Below, one piece after another: positions 7,748 through 13,645 of a stretch of 15,599 nucleotides of DNA. Position 1 is the first letter of the stretch. Every line of letters begins with the position of its first letter. Below the pieces are notes generated by a model. The model was not told the origin of the DNA, made no database searches, and was given only the letters and a program-made list of their open reading frames with translations. The position numbers and the translations under genes were made by a program. Source of the stretch: JACDBE01 sp051002015 (GTDB lineage Bacteria > Actinomycetota > Acidimicrobiia > Spongiisociales > UBA5794); contig JBPCMS010000002.1 in NCBI GenBank assembly GCA_051002015.1, positions 1 to 15,599 of the forward strand, written 5' to 3'.

Positions 7748-8713
7748 TCAGGGAACGATGACGAGCTTGCCGACGACGCTGCGCTCCCCCAGGCGGCGGA
7801 GGACGGCGCCGGCCTCGTCCAGCCCGTGGCGGCCGGTGATCTGGGGGGCGATCGAACCGGCGCCCCACCACTCACCCAGGGTGGCGAAATGGGCCCGGTT
7901 GGCATCGGGTTCCAGTTGGGCGAACCGGCCCCAGAACACCCCGACCAGCGAGCTTCCCTTGAGCAGCGGCAGGTTGGCCGGGATCGAGGCGATCGACCCC
8001 GAGGCGAACCCGATCACCGCCAGCCGCCCACCCCAGCCGAGGCTGCGAAACGCCACTTCGGTGGCATCGCCCCCCACCGCATCGAAGACAACGTCGACAC
8101 CGGGGGGCGCCAGGAGACGGAGCCGATCCCTCAGGTCCTCCCGGTCGTAACGGACCACCGCCTCGGCGCCGCTGGCCATCGCCGCCTCCGCCTTCTCCTC
8201 CGAGCTGACAACGGCGATCACCCTGGCGCCCATGGTGCGGCCGATCTGGACCGCAGCCATTCCCACACCCCCGGCGGCGCCGAGCACCACCAGCGTCTCG
8301 CCATGCTCCAATCGGGTACGGTCGGCCAGCGCATGGATGGCGGTGCCGTACACCACCGGCATCACCGCTCCCACCTCGAACGGCATGGCGTCGGGCATCG
8401 GCGCCACCCCGGGGGCGTCCACCACCACCCGCTCCGCCCACCCCCCGTGGTTGACGAAGGCCATCACCCGGTCGCCTGCGGCGAAGCGGTCGTCCTGGCT
8501 GGCGACCACCGTCCCCGCCACCTCGAGCCCGGGGGCGAACGGGGGGTCGGGGCGGAACTGGTACACACCCCTGACCATCAGCAGATCGGGGAAGTTGACC
8601 CCGGCGGCGGCGACGGCGATCTCCACCTGGCCCGGGCCGGCCACCGGGGCGGGGAGCTCACCGAGGGAGACGGCTCCGGCCTCGCCCACCCGATCGCACA
8701 CGGCTGCACGCAT
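7748..8713 (-). CDS. NADPH:quinone oxidoreductase-like protein (zinc-free MDR family)
   Basis: Cytoplasmic medium-chain dehydrogenase/reductase of 321 residues, the standard length for the quinone oxidoreductase branch. The N-terminal GroES-like fold shows VAAAGVNFPDLLMVRG and FAPGLEVAGTVV. The Rossmann domain carries VVLGAAGGVGMAAVQIG (142-158), and VVFDAVGG (around 207-214) follows the nucleotide fold. The Cys/His set that binds structural and catalytic zinc in alcohol dehydrogenases is absent, which supports the zinc-free NADPH:quinone reductase/enoyl-reductase group. The ATG at 8713 has GGGAGGT about 11 bases upstream, a slightly long spacing. It is transcribed divergently from sodC and shares a 159-base intergenic region with it. 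It probably heads the - strand run that continues into the dioxygenase, 129 bases away. Confidence 0.93.
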   Translation of the reverse strand: MRAAVCDRVGEAGAVSLGELPAPVAGPGQVEIAVAAAGVNFPDLLMVRGVYQFRPDPPFAPGLEVAGTVVASQDDRFAAGDRVMAFVNHGGWAERVVVDAPGVAPMPDAMPFEVGAVMPVVYGTAIHALADRTRLEHGETLVVLGAAGGVGMAAVQIGRTMGARVIAVVSSEEKAEAAMASGAEAVVRYDREDLRDRLRLLAPPGVDVVFDAVGGDATEVAFRSLGWGGRLAVIGFASGSIASIPANLPLLKGSSLVGVFWGRFAQLEPDANRAHFATLGEWWGAGSIAPQITGRHGLDEAGAVLRRLGERSVVGKLVIVP

Positions 8714-8785
8714 CGCCGCAGGCTACCTCCCGGGGACCTTCGGGGGGCGGGGGCCAACCGCATCAGACCGAACGTCCGACACAGG

Positions 8786-8827
8786 TTGACAGGTGCAGGA
8801 TCAATGGTATATTCGATGCTGATCGAA
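8786..8827 (+). promoter_or_regulatory. sodC promoter with an inverted repeat at the start-site region
   Basis: A near-consensus housekeeping promoter: TTGACA at 8786-8791, a 16-base spacer, and TATATT at 8808-8813. Overlapping the end of the -10 and the expected transcription start is a perfect 6-bp inverted repeat, TTCGAT-GCTG-ATCGAA (8812-8827). A repressor bound there would block initiation, so it is a candidate operator. The promoter is strong for such a GC-rich genome and the region is locally AT-rich. Confidence 0.75.
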
Positions 8828-8836
8828 CAACCCAAG

Positions 8837-8882
8837 GGAGAGGATCACGATGAAGGGGAAAAGGAGAGGATCATGATGAAGG
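8837..8882 (+). repeat. Tandem duplication of ribosome site and start codon before sodC
   Basis: The 20-base block GGAGAGGATCACGATGAAGG (8837-8856) recurs at 8863-8882 with one change (ATCACGATG becomes ATCATGATG), a period of 26 bases. Each copy has its own Shine-Dalgarno and ATG. The first copy opens an 8-codon leader ORF; the second is used by sodC. Confidence 0.85.
8850..8876 (+). CDS. Eight-residue leader ORF overlapping the sodC start (MKGKRRGS)
   Basis: A very short basic ORF, MKGKRRGS, starting at the ATG in the first copy of the duplicated start block, with GGGAGAGG about 7 bases upstream. Its TGA (8874-8876) overlaps the first sodC ATG (8873) as ATGA, the usual form of translational coupling. 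It holds the second sodC ribosome site inside its coding sequence, so ribosomes reading the leader cover or deliver to that site. It may be only a by-product of the duplication; whether it is translated cannot be judged from sequence. Confidence 0.45.
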   Translation: MKGKRRGS

Positions 8883-9454
8883 CATTGGGGACGGGTGGTC
8901 GAGCGGCCACAGCGGTGGCACTGTTGGTTCTGGTCGGGCTCTCGGTGGGAGGGCCGGCGCCGGTGGCCATGGCCCACCACGCGGGCAGTTCGGCGACGGT
9001 CGTGCTGGGTGACGCCACTGGGACGAGGGTGGGAACCGTCAGCTTCGCAGGCGACGGGGTGAAGGTGACGGTGAATGCCACGGTACGGGGCCTGCAGCCC
9101 GGCTTCCACGGCTTCCACGTCCACGCGGTAGGGCTCTGCGAGGCTCCCTTCACATCGGCGAGTGGACACTTCAATCCACAAGGCACCACCCACGGCGATC
9201 ATGCCGGCGACCTGTCTGCGCTGCTGGTCAACCTGGATGGGAGGGGGTCGCTGCGCTTCACCACCGACCGCTTCTCGATCCACGATCTCCTCGACGAGGA
9301 CGGCAGCGCAGTGATCGTCCACGCCGCCCGGGACAACTACGCCAACATCCCAGTCCGCTACCACTCCCACGATGAGGACGTCTTCGGACCTGACTCGATC
9401 ACCCTGGCGACCGGTGACGCTGGGGCACGGGTCGCCTGCGGGGTGGTTCAGTAG
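8873..9454 (+). CDS. sodC: Secreted Cu/Zn superoxide dismutase
   Basis: Converts superoxide to peroxide and oxygen outside the cytoplasm. A 193-residue protein starting at the first of two adjacent ATGs (8873, 8876), with GGAGAGG just upstream. The N-terminus is a Sec signal peptide (positive MKALGTGGR, hydrophobic ATAVALLVLVGLSVGG, likely cleavage after AMA at 34); no lipobox is seen, unlike mycobacterial SodC lipoproteins. The metal sites match eukaryotic SOD1 spacing: Cu ligands H82 and H84 (GFHVHAVG) and H150, bridging H99 (GHFNP), zinc ligands H107, H110 and D113 (HGDHAGDL). C89 and C189 form the conserved disulfide, and R186 is the active-site arginine. Nothing is missing, so it should be fully active. 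An in-frame open stretch runs far upstream but is antisense to other genes. Expression is from the promoter at 8786-8813, with a possible operator and leader ORF. Confidence 0.95.
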   Translation: MMKALGTGGRAATAVALLVLVGLSVGGPAPVAMAHHAGSSATVVLGDATGTRVGTVSFAGDGVKVTVNATVRGLQPGFHGFHVHAVGLCEAPFTSASGHFNPQGTTHGDHAGDLSALLVNLDGRGSLRFTTDRFSIHDLLDEDGSAVIVHAARDNYANIPVRYHSHDEDVFGPDSITLATGDAGARVACGVVQ

Positions 9455-9509
9455 GAGGGCTGAGTTGGGACCGGTTCTTCTCGAAGGTCGTGACATCGAA
9501 ACGGCTCAT
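9455..9509 (-). pseudogene. Possible 5' stub of a lost gene at the edge of the accessory region
   Basis: On the - strand an ATG at 9509 follows GGAAGGGG at ideal spacing and opens MSRFDVTTFEKNRSQLSPPT, after which the frame runs into the antisense of sodC and stops about 50 bases later. A good start with a coding-like beginning that runs into an unrelated gene suggests a gene whose body was removed when this region joined the sodC end. It lies 42 bases after the zinc-ribbon ORF at 9552. Evidence is limited to the start signal and residue composition. Confidence 0.3.
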
Positions 9510-9551
9510 CGGTATCCCCTTCCGACCCCGATCGAGGGTGCCCTGCGGAGG

Positions 9552-9869
9552 TTAGGTCGGCCAGGTCGCCGACTCGACGGCGCCGCAGTCGCGACACTCG
9601 ACCCGCCCGCCGGGCCAGTGGTGCCAGTCATGGTCGCCGCGGACGCACCCGACCGGAACCGGCCGCTCCCACCGCCTCCGCTCCTCGTCCGTGGTGGCCG
9701 CCCGATACCTGGCCGCCCGGTACTGCTCGCCACCGTCGGCCGACCGCATCTCGGCGATGAGGTCGGCGGCGGCCGCGGACCGCTCGAGGAGGTTCTCACC
9801 ATCGACTGAGCGTGAAGAGCCCGATGCGTGGGAACACGCACGCCGGGTTCGGAGGGCCCTAGAGAACAC
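9552..9869 (-). CDS. Small zinc-ribbon hypothetical protein (phage-type)
   Basis: A 105-residue ORF of unknown function. The C-terminal part is convincing: DLIAEMRSADGGEQYRAARY, then a helical DEERRRWERP and a putative metal site with C75, H80, H83/H84, C92 and C95 (GCVRGDHDWHHWPGG and ECRDCGAV). Such small ribbons with a 'W.HW.GG' turn are common in actinophage and integrated-element genes. The N-terminal ~20 residues are low-quality and the GTG at 9869 has no clear ribosome site, so the true start may be lost or lie inside. It resembles in style the zinc-ribbon ORFs at 11301 and 13910. The function is unknown. Confidence 0.5.
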   Translation of the reverse strand: MFSRALRTRRACSHASGSSRSVDGENLLERSAAAADLIAEMRSADGGEQYRAARYRAATTDEERRRWERPVPVGCVRGDHDWHHWPGGRVECRDCGAVESATWPT

Positions 9870-10045
9870 TTAAGGGGTGAAGAATCGGTGGAAGTAGGAA
9901 GTCGCAGGGTGGGGGGGAGAGTGGTAACCAATGGGCCGGTCCAGACCGCTCTAGATCGGTGTTGTGGTCGGTAGTGGCTGGCGCGATATGAAGCCCGTGC
10001 AGTGGCAGTAGTCCAGATCGTGGGGAACCGCTGGTCGGCGCCGTC
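9870..10045. other. No gene recognised; G-rich, lower-quality intergenic stretch
   Basis: No coding pattern is convincing here. There is a run of seven G near 9914 and the composition is less GC-rich than the flanks. The frame of the following membrane protein is open back to 9992 without an ATG or GTG. Confidence 0.5.
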
Positions 10046-10507
10046 TTGTTCGCCGCGGCAGGAGCCACGATGGGCTCGATGAACGCCGGATGGTTCGGGC
10101 TTGAGCGGAACGCGAACGCTCTGTTCCCTCTTCTGGGTGTGGGCTCTGGCCTCGTGGTCATCGTATTCGTGCGAAGCAATCTGAGGCGCGAGCTGCACCG
10201 GGCGGGGGGATTCGGTCGAGCTGCGCGATACCTACTGGTCGCGGCCCCAGTGCTTATGATTGTGAGCGGACTGGTCGAGTTCGCCATCTTTGGCACCCTG
10301 GCCTTGGCGTTCGGGCTTATCTCTCTTGCCGTGGTGGTTGTTCGCCGGCGGTTGCTCCATCCCGCTGATCGCCTGCTCATCGCGTTGTCAGCGGTGGGCA
10401 GCCTCACGTGGAATACCGAGACAGTCTCGGCTTTCCTCCTCGTCGGCGTGGGATTGCTGTGGGCGGTCCTATCGGCGCGGGTCTTGACCGTCTCCGTCGA
10501 CGCGTAA
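10046..10507 (+). CDS. Multipass membrane protein, possibly 5'-truncated
   Basis: Hypothetical integral membrane protein; function not recognised. From the TTG at 10046 it gives 153 residues with hydrophobic segments at about 27-43, 62-99 (two passes around a short turn), 107-120 and 127-147, and Arg-rich loops (RSNLRRELHR, VRRRLLH) that set topology. The first helix appears to begin before the TTG: the same frame upstream reads GEPLVGAVLFAAAGATMG with no start codon back to the stop at 9989. The gene may therefore have lost its true beginning, or carry a frameshift just upstream. Its hydrophobic pattern is too regular for a chance frame. The neighbours are gene remains, so it may itself be decaying. 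Confidence 0.6.
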   Translation: MFAAAGATMGSMNAGWFGLERNANALFPLLGVGSGLVVIVFVRSNLRRELHRAGGFGRAARYLLVAAPVLMIVSGLVEFAIFGTLALAFGLISLAVVVVRRRLLHPADRLLIALSAVGSLTWNTETVSAFLLVGVGLLWAVLSARVLTVSVDA

Positions 10508-10609
10508 GCCGAGCACTCATATCGGGTACACAGGAGGCTAGGGCAGGTCGTCACCAGCCTTCTCGTCCCCCCGCACTTTCACCCCCCAAGCAAGCCTCGG
10601 CGGATCTGA

Positions 10610-11288
10610 AACAGCGCCGAACGGGTCGCAGCTGAGACCAGCTTCGTCGAGACCACGGCTGCACCCGACACGACGGCTGCACCCGACACGACAGCTGCAC
10701 CTTTCCCGTCGGAGCCAGCGTGCGCGTATCGCGGAGTGACGATTTCGGCGACATGCAGGCTGAACTGGCCTTCACCAACCCCCTTGGCGACGTCCCAGCG
10801 CTAGACGTGACCTATGCGCTGAAGGATGCCGAAGGCGTGCGCTTCCACACCGACAGCGCTCGCGCCGATCTCCCCGCTCCCGACGAGCGATTCCGGGATG
10901 AGTCGGACACCGTGCCCCGCTTCCGTCGTCGGTCGACGAATCAGGCGTGACATGTGAGGTTCTCGCAATCGACGAAGGGTTTAGCTTCGCGGACTCTGCG
11001 ATCGAACCGTCGGCTTCGGACACGTGTCAATACGTCGAGCTAGACAGCTTTGGAGACATCCAGATTGAGCTATCCGTAACCAATCCGGGCCCCCAGACCG
11101 AGACCCTGAGAATCTACTACGCCCTGCGCGGACCCGAGGGTGTTCGCTTTGCCGAGTCGTCTGGCAGCGTCGATCTCGTCGCGGCCGGTGAGGCAGTCCG
11201 CTTAAGCGAAGACACGGTTACGTCTCCGCCTGAGTGGGTTCCAGCCGATTCAATCACCTGTAACGTCCTGGGCATCGAGGCCAGTTAG
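10610..11288 (+). pseudogene. Broken secreted protein with two tandem copies of a ~80-residue Cys-bounded domain
   Basis: Three frames must be joined to read one protein. Frame 1 (10610 on) gives a Thr/Ala linker (ETTAAPDTTAAPDTTAAP, typical after a lipobox or signal peptide) and ...ACAYR. Frame 2 (from 10735) gives DDFGDMQAELAFTN...YALKDAEGVRF...DESDTV. Frame 3 (from about 10917) gives PSSVDESGVTCEVLAIDEG, then a second copy, DTCQYVELDSFGDIQIELSVTN...YYALRGPEGVRF...EDTVTS...SITCNVLGIEA, ending at TAG 11286. The copies align throughout: C.Y...D.FGD.Q.EL..TN, then YAL...EGVRF, DTV and TC.VL.I. First-to-last Cys codon spans 10721-10955 (235 bp) in copy 1 and 11025-11261 (237 bp) in copy 2, so copy 1 lacks two single bases. 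One loss fits the CCCC run at 10915-10918. No start or signal peptide was found upstream. The domain family is not recognised; Cys at both ends suggests a disulfide outside the cell. Confidence 0.75.
10655..10701 (+). repeat. 18-bp tandem repeat encoding a TTAAPD linker
   Basis: ACGGCTGCACCCGACACG occurs twice in direct tandem (10655-10672, 10673-10690), followed by a partial third copy to 10701. In the linker frame each unit encodes TAAPDT. The unit length is a multiple of three, so gain or loss of copies keeps the frame. Confidence 0.85.
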
Positions 11289-11300
11289 GGTCAGGTGTTG

Positions 11301-11807
11301 TCAGCCCTGCGGCGCATCGAACCTGCCGCGGCGGCGGCGGGAGAGGATGTCGCCCACCACGTCCGGCCGGACACCACCGCCGGGGTATACCCGCACCCCG
11401 CCGGGCGACCCTGCGGGAGGTCTTCGACGCGTTGGGCTACCGCGGCTACCTCTGAGCGGGGAGGGCGGGCCGCAGGTTGAAACACCCCGAAAAGTGTGGC
11501 CGAGAGAAAAAAGACGGTAGCGGGTGAGCCGGGGGCCTCGTTCCGCTAAAGAATCGACCGGCCGGGGTTGGGGTGTCGCCCCGCAGTCCAAGCAGCGCCA
11601 AGCGCCTCGGTCGTGGAACGGGCCGTCGAGGATGTGAGCGCCGCCGCAGTGGGGGCACGTGAGGGTGTCGTCGACGATGGCGAGCCAGCGGTCGGTGGTT
11701 CCGAGGTCGAGATAGGTCGGAAGGTCGCTCGGCAGGGTGCCGATGACGTCGACGACGTCTCGTGCGAGCTGAACCACCTCGTCGTGTTGTAAGCCGTCGA
11801 CGTGCAC
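11301..11807 (-). CDS. Zinc-ribbon hypothetical protein (start and C-terminus uncertain)
   Basis: Unknown function. The middle is coding-like: VVQLARDVVDVIGTLPSDLPTYLDLG, then a four-Cys ribbon with C51, C54, C72 and C75 counted from the GTG at 11807 (LTCPHCGGAHILDG and GAWRCLDCGATP). The frame is open further upstream, but only as antisense to the integrase fragment, so a start near 11807 is preferred; several GTG codons are possible. The last ~60 residues are Arg/Gly/Pro-rich and look like noise, so the original gene may have ended or been cut near 11480. It belongs with the other small zinc-ribbon ORFs of this region and suggests phage or plasmid ancestry (inference). Confidence 0.45.
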   Translation of the reverse strand: MHVDGLQHDEVVQLARDVVDVIGTLPSDLPTYLDLGTTDRWLAIVDDTLTCPHCGGAHILDGPFHDRGAWRCLDCGATPQPRPVDSLAERGPRLTRYRLFSLGHTFRGVSTCGPPSPLRGSRGSPTRRRPPAGSPGGVRVYPGGGVRPDVVGDILSRRRRGRFDAPQG

Positions 11808-12095
11808 GGGCCTGTCGAGGTGCTCGAGCTTCCCGCCGACTACGAGACGACCGCCATGGCCCGGCTCCGCCGCGAAGCACACGCCCGCATGCTCGGCAAC
11901 GGGCTCTGCACCCGCCCCGTCGAGCTCGACTGCCGCATGGAGTCCGCGTGCGAGACCTGCAGCTACTTCCGAACCAGCGTCGAGTTCAAGCCCATCCTCA
12001 TCCGCCAACGAGACCACGCCCGCGACCGCGGACAGGCCGACCGAGCAGCCCTCTTCGACGGGCTTATCCACCAAGTCGACAAGGAGACTCCTTGA
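11802..12095 (+). pseudogene. C-terminal remnant of a tyrosine-recombinase-type integrase
   Basis: About 97 residues resembling, from memory, the Cys-rich tail of actinobacterial site-specific integrases/transposases: LPADYETTAMARLRREAHARM, then LGNGLCTRPVELDCRMESACETC and SYFRTSVEFKPILIRQRDHA, ending ...AALFDGLIHQVDKETP. The four cysteines (CTR, DCR, CETC) form the probable metal site of that tail. The catalytic domain with the Arg, His and Tyr residues is absent: the frame is closed by TAA at 11790, and the preceding bases carry an unrelated ORF on the other strand. It is therefore a 5'-deleted relic. The GTG at 11802 need not be a functional start. It is the best single sign that this part of the window arrived by site-specific integration. 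Confidence 0.7.
12080..12094. repeat. 15-base palindrome at the integrase-remnant stop codon
   Basis: CAAGGAG-A-CTCCTTG is a perfect 7-bp inverted repeat around one base, covering the last codons and first stop bases of the integrase remnant. With a one-base centre it is more likely a protein-binding site than an RNA hairpin. It could also be chance. Confidence 0.5.
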
Positions 12096-12296
12096 CAACG
12101 ATCACCCATATAACGCCGGTTCGGTCGCGCTGTATAGCGAGCCGCGTGTCCGTTAGGCCCGCGAATCGGCGTGCTCTCATCGGCGCGTCTTACCGTTCGA
12201 CCGCGACAACTGGAACTGGGCGCGATCCCGCGCTCACAACCTGGCCCAACGCGGCGCGATCTCCTCCGGCGAGAACATCACTTGGGACTCCAGGCA
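12096..12296 (+). other. Short coding-like fragment, otherwise no gene
   Basis: From 12157, after a TAG, one frame reads ARESACSHRRVLPFDRDNW and then NWARSRAHNLAQRGAISSG and ENITWDSRHQLG. Its residue use (Asp-Asn-Trp pairs, amphipathic repeat) looks coded. It has no start and runs into the antisense of the membrane protein that ends at 12297. It may be the end of a lost phage-type gene; no family is recognised. Confidence 0.3.
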
Positions 12297-12974
12297 TCAA
12301 CTCGGGTCGAGTGCGGCCGGCTGCGAGACGGTGAGCGCCAACAGAGCGCTCAACGTCACCAGCAATATCGCGGGACCGATCGGGCTCGACGCATAGTGCC
12401 ATCCGAGCGACAGAACGGCCACGATGGAGACGAGCAGCCCAGCGTCGGTCGGGTGGAGCCGGCGCACTCCAACTATCCGATAGAGGCCTGCGGCCGCAAG
12501 CAGCCCGATCCCAGCCCCCAGCCCAGCGAGCTCCAAGGAGAACGCGGCGAGTGTGGCTGAACCCGCGAACGAGCCAAGCGCCAGCACAGCTACGGCCACC
12601 AACCAGAAATGGCGCCGACGGCGATCCGCCGAGACTGCCATGAGACCAGCGAGAAGCGCGAGGCCGGAGGCAACGAGTGCCACTTCGAACGGCAGAGCCC
12701 ACCAATGCTGTGCAAGGTCGAAGTCGATCCGTTCGTCCATCCCCAACCCCAGGGCGGCGTCACATCCCGCCACGAGGGCGATCGCCGCACTGAGCGTCGT
12801 GGCTACGACTGTCTGAGCGTGCTGGAACTGCGCCCATCGCAACTCAGCCGCGCTGCGCAGAAGATCCGCCCACTTGCGGATGCCGGGCGTTGCCTCGAAG
12901 TGTTCGATGAAATCGACGCCGTAACGACTGCGCCACCAAGCCGGGAACAACCGGAGCAGGGTCCGACGTGTCAC
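12297..12974 (-). CDS. Membrane protein paired with a PadR regulator
   Basis: A 225-residue integral membrane protein. The N-terminus (RTLLRLFPAWWRSRYGVDFIEHFE) matches the start of many membrane proteins cotranscribed with padR ('LR.YP..WR.RYG.EF...'), where the short amphipathic region precedes the membrane bundle. Hydrophobic segments lie at about 55-72, 94-114, 123-148, 150-168, 178-192 and 198-216. The GTG at 12974 overlaps the regulator stop as GTGA, so the two are translated together. Family members are often linked to export or stress of the envelope, but the role here is unknown. The frame is clean through its length, in contrast with the broken genes around it. Confidence 0.85.
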   Translation of the reverse strand: MTRRTLLRLFPAWWRSRYGVDFIEHFEATPGIRKWADLLRSAAELRWAQFQHAQTVVATTLSAAIALVAGCDAALGLGMDERIDFDLAQHWWALPFEVALVASGLALLAGLMAVSADRRRRHFWLVAVAVLALGSFAGSATLAAFSLELAGLGAGIGLLAAAGLYRIVGVRRLHPTDAGLLVSIVAVLSLGWHYASSPIGPAILLVTLSALLALTVSQPAALDPS

Positions 12975-13288
12975 ACCGGTCGCACCTTGAGAGCGCGGCG
13001 TCCCGCGGTCACGGTCGCGCTCAGATGCTCCAGGTACGCGGCCAACGCGTCACGGCCGGACGTCGTTATGGAGAACGGGCGACGGCGGCCCTCGACCGGA
13101 AGGCCAGCGATCCAGCCTCGCTCCTCAAGCCGGCTCAACGTCCCGTAGAGCGTCGCCGGCTGGGGCCGGCGTCCGACGCGTAGCTCGATGTCCTCAGTTA
13201 TGGCCCAGCCGTGTTTCGGTCCCGCTGCCAACGCGACCAGGACCTGCACGGCAACGTCCGAGAACCGGCCCAGATCGCTCAGCTCCAC
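12971..13288 (-). CDS. PadR-family transcriptional regulator
   Basis: A 105-residue winged-helix repressor, the short PadR form. Helix 1 and the turn lead into HGWAITEDIE, the recognition helix is PATLYGTLSRLEERGWI (44-60), and the wing is EGRRRPFSITTSGRDAL (67-82), all in the standard order. The C-terminal helix (AAYLEHLSATVTAGRRAL) would dimerise. The GTG at 13288 has GGAGGG about 4 bases upstream. It is the first gene of a two-gene unit with the membrane protein and probably controls its own promoter through the inverted repeat at 13311-13323. PadR proteins usually respond to small hydrophobic or phenolic compounds; the ligand is unknown. Confidence 0.93.
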   Translation of the reverse strand: MELSDLGRFSDVAVQVLVALAAGPKHGWAITEDIELRVGRRPQPATLYGTLSRLEERGWIAGLPVEGRRRPFSITTSGRDALAAYLEHLSATVTAGRRALKVRPV

Positions 13289-13310
13289 GCGCCCTCCACC
13301 CTTCCTCTAT

Positions 13311-13328
13311 TACGTAAAGCGTACTATA
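13311..13328 (-). promoter_or_regulatory. padR promoter -10 and candidate operator
   Basis: On the - strand a -10 TATAGT lies at 13328-13323, about 35 bases before the padR GTG. Just downstream is the inverted repeat TACG-TAAAG-CGTA (13311-13323), between the -10 and the ribosome site. This is the expected place for autorepression. No convincing -35 was found 16-18 bases upstream. The region is conspicuously AT-rich against its surroundings. Confidence 0.55.
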
Positions 13329-13472
13329 CACGACCGTTGCTGCCTAGTTCTGACCCACGAGATTCGGCGTCGCGGCGGCTCCGAACGCCCCGCAGGAGTC
13401 GGTTCTGGCGGCGGGAGGAGCTGCCGTCAGCCGCGTCCCAGCCGCGCTTGCGCGGCTCGTGGCAGGGCAGCA

Positions 13473-13640
13473 ACGACCATCGAAGCGCTCGGCTGGCCGG
13501 ATGAGATCTTCGGGATAGGCGAGTGAGGCCGTGTCGTGAACGGCGGAGCCTGGCTTTCGATCGAGGGGGTGAAGGTCGATCTGATCTACCGACACCGGCC
13601 AGAGGTGTTGCGGTGGACCGAGGCGGCGGAACGAGGTGGT
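13473..13640 (+). pseudogene. Nucleotidyltransferase fragment with an in-frame stop
   Basis: In one frame the + strand reads TTIEALGWPDEIFGIGE, TGA (13524-13526), then GRVVNGGAWLSIEGVKVDLIYRHRPEVL and RWTEAAERG. The NGGAWL..(E/D)G.(K/R)VDL(I/L)YR segment is, from memory, typical of a family of bacterial nucleotidyltransferase-domain proteins, where the preceding text is usually 'GEWG..(V/M)NGGAWL'. The TGA therefore sits where TGG (Trp) is expected. Upstream catalytic motifs (GSxA..DxD) are not visible before 13473, and similarity ends near 13640 at the convergent gene stop. It is a 5'- and 3'-truncated relic. The family assignment rests on pattern memory only. Confidence 0.55.
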
Positions 13641-13645
13641 CGGGG

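Noticed and set aside
6443..8872. A very long + strand open frame leading into sodC
   Set aside because: Antisense to three well-supported - strand genes; composition is Gly/His/Pro-rich as expected for a GC-rich shadow. Only the part from 8873 is a real gene.
9506..10198. - strand 230-residue frame overlapping the zinc-ribbon ORF
   Set aside because: Ser/Arg/Pro-rich with no motif; the overlapping frame with Cys/His ligands is the better reading.
10551..10778. - strand frame with repeated 'SCRVQP' units
   Set aside because: Antisense of the 18-bp repeat that encodes the TAAPDT linker; the + strand reading is supported by the downstream domains.
11411..11455. + strand end-like peptide ATLREVFDALGYRGYL before a TGA
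   Set aside because: Attractive as a gene C-terminus but only ~16 residues long, with no supporting sequence upstream in frame; may be chance.
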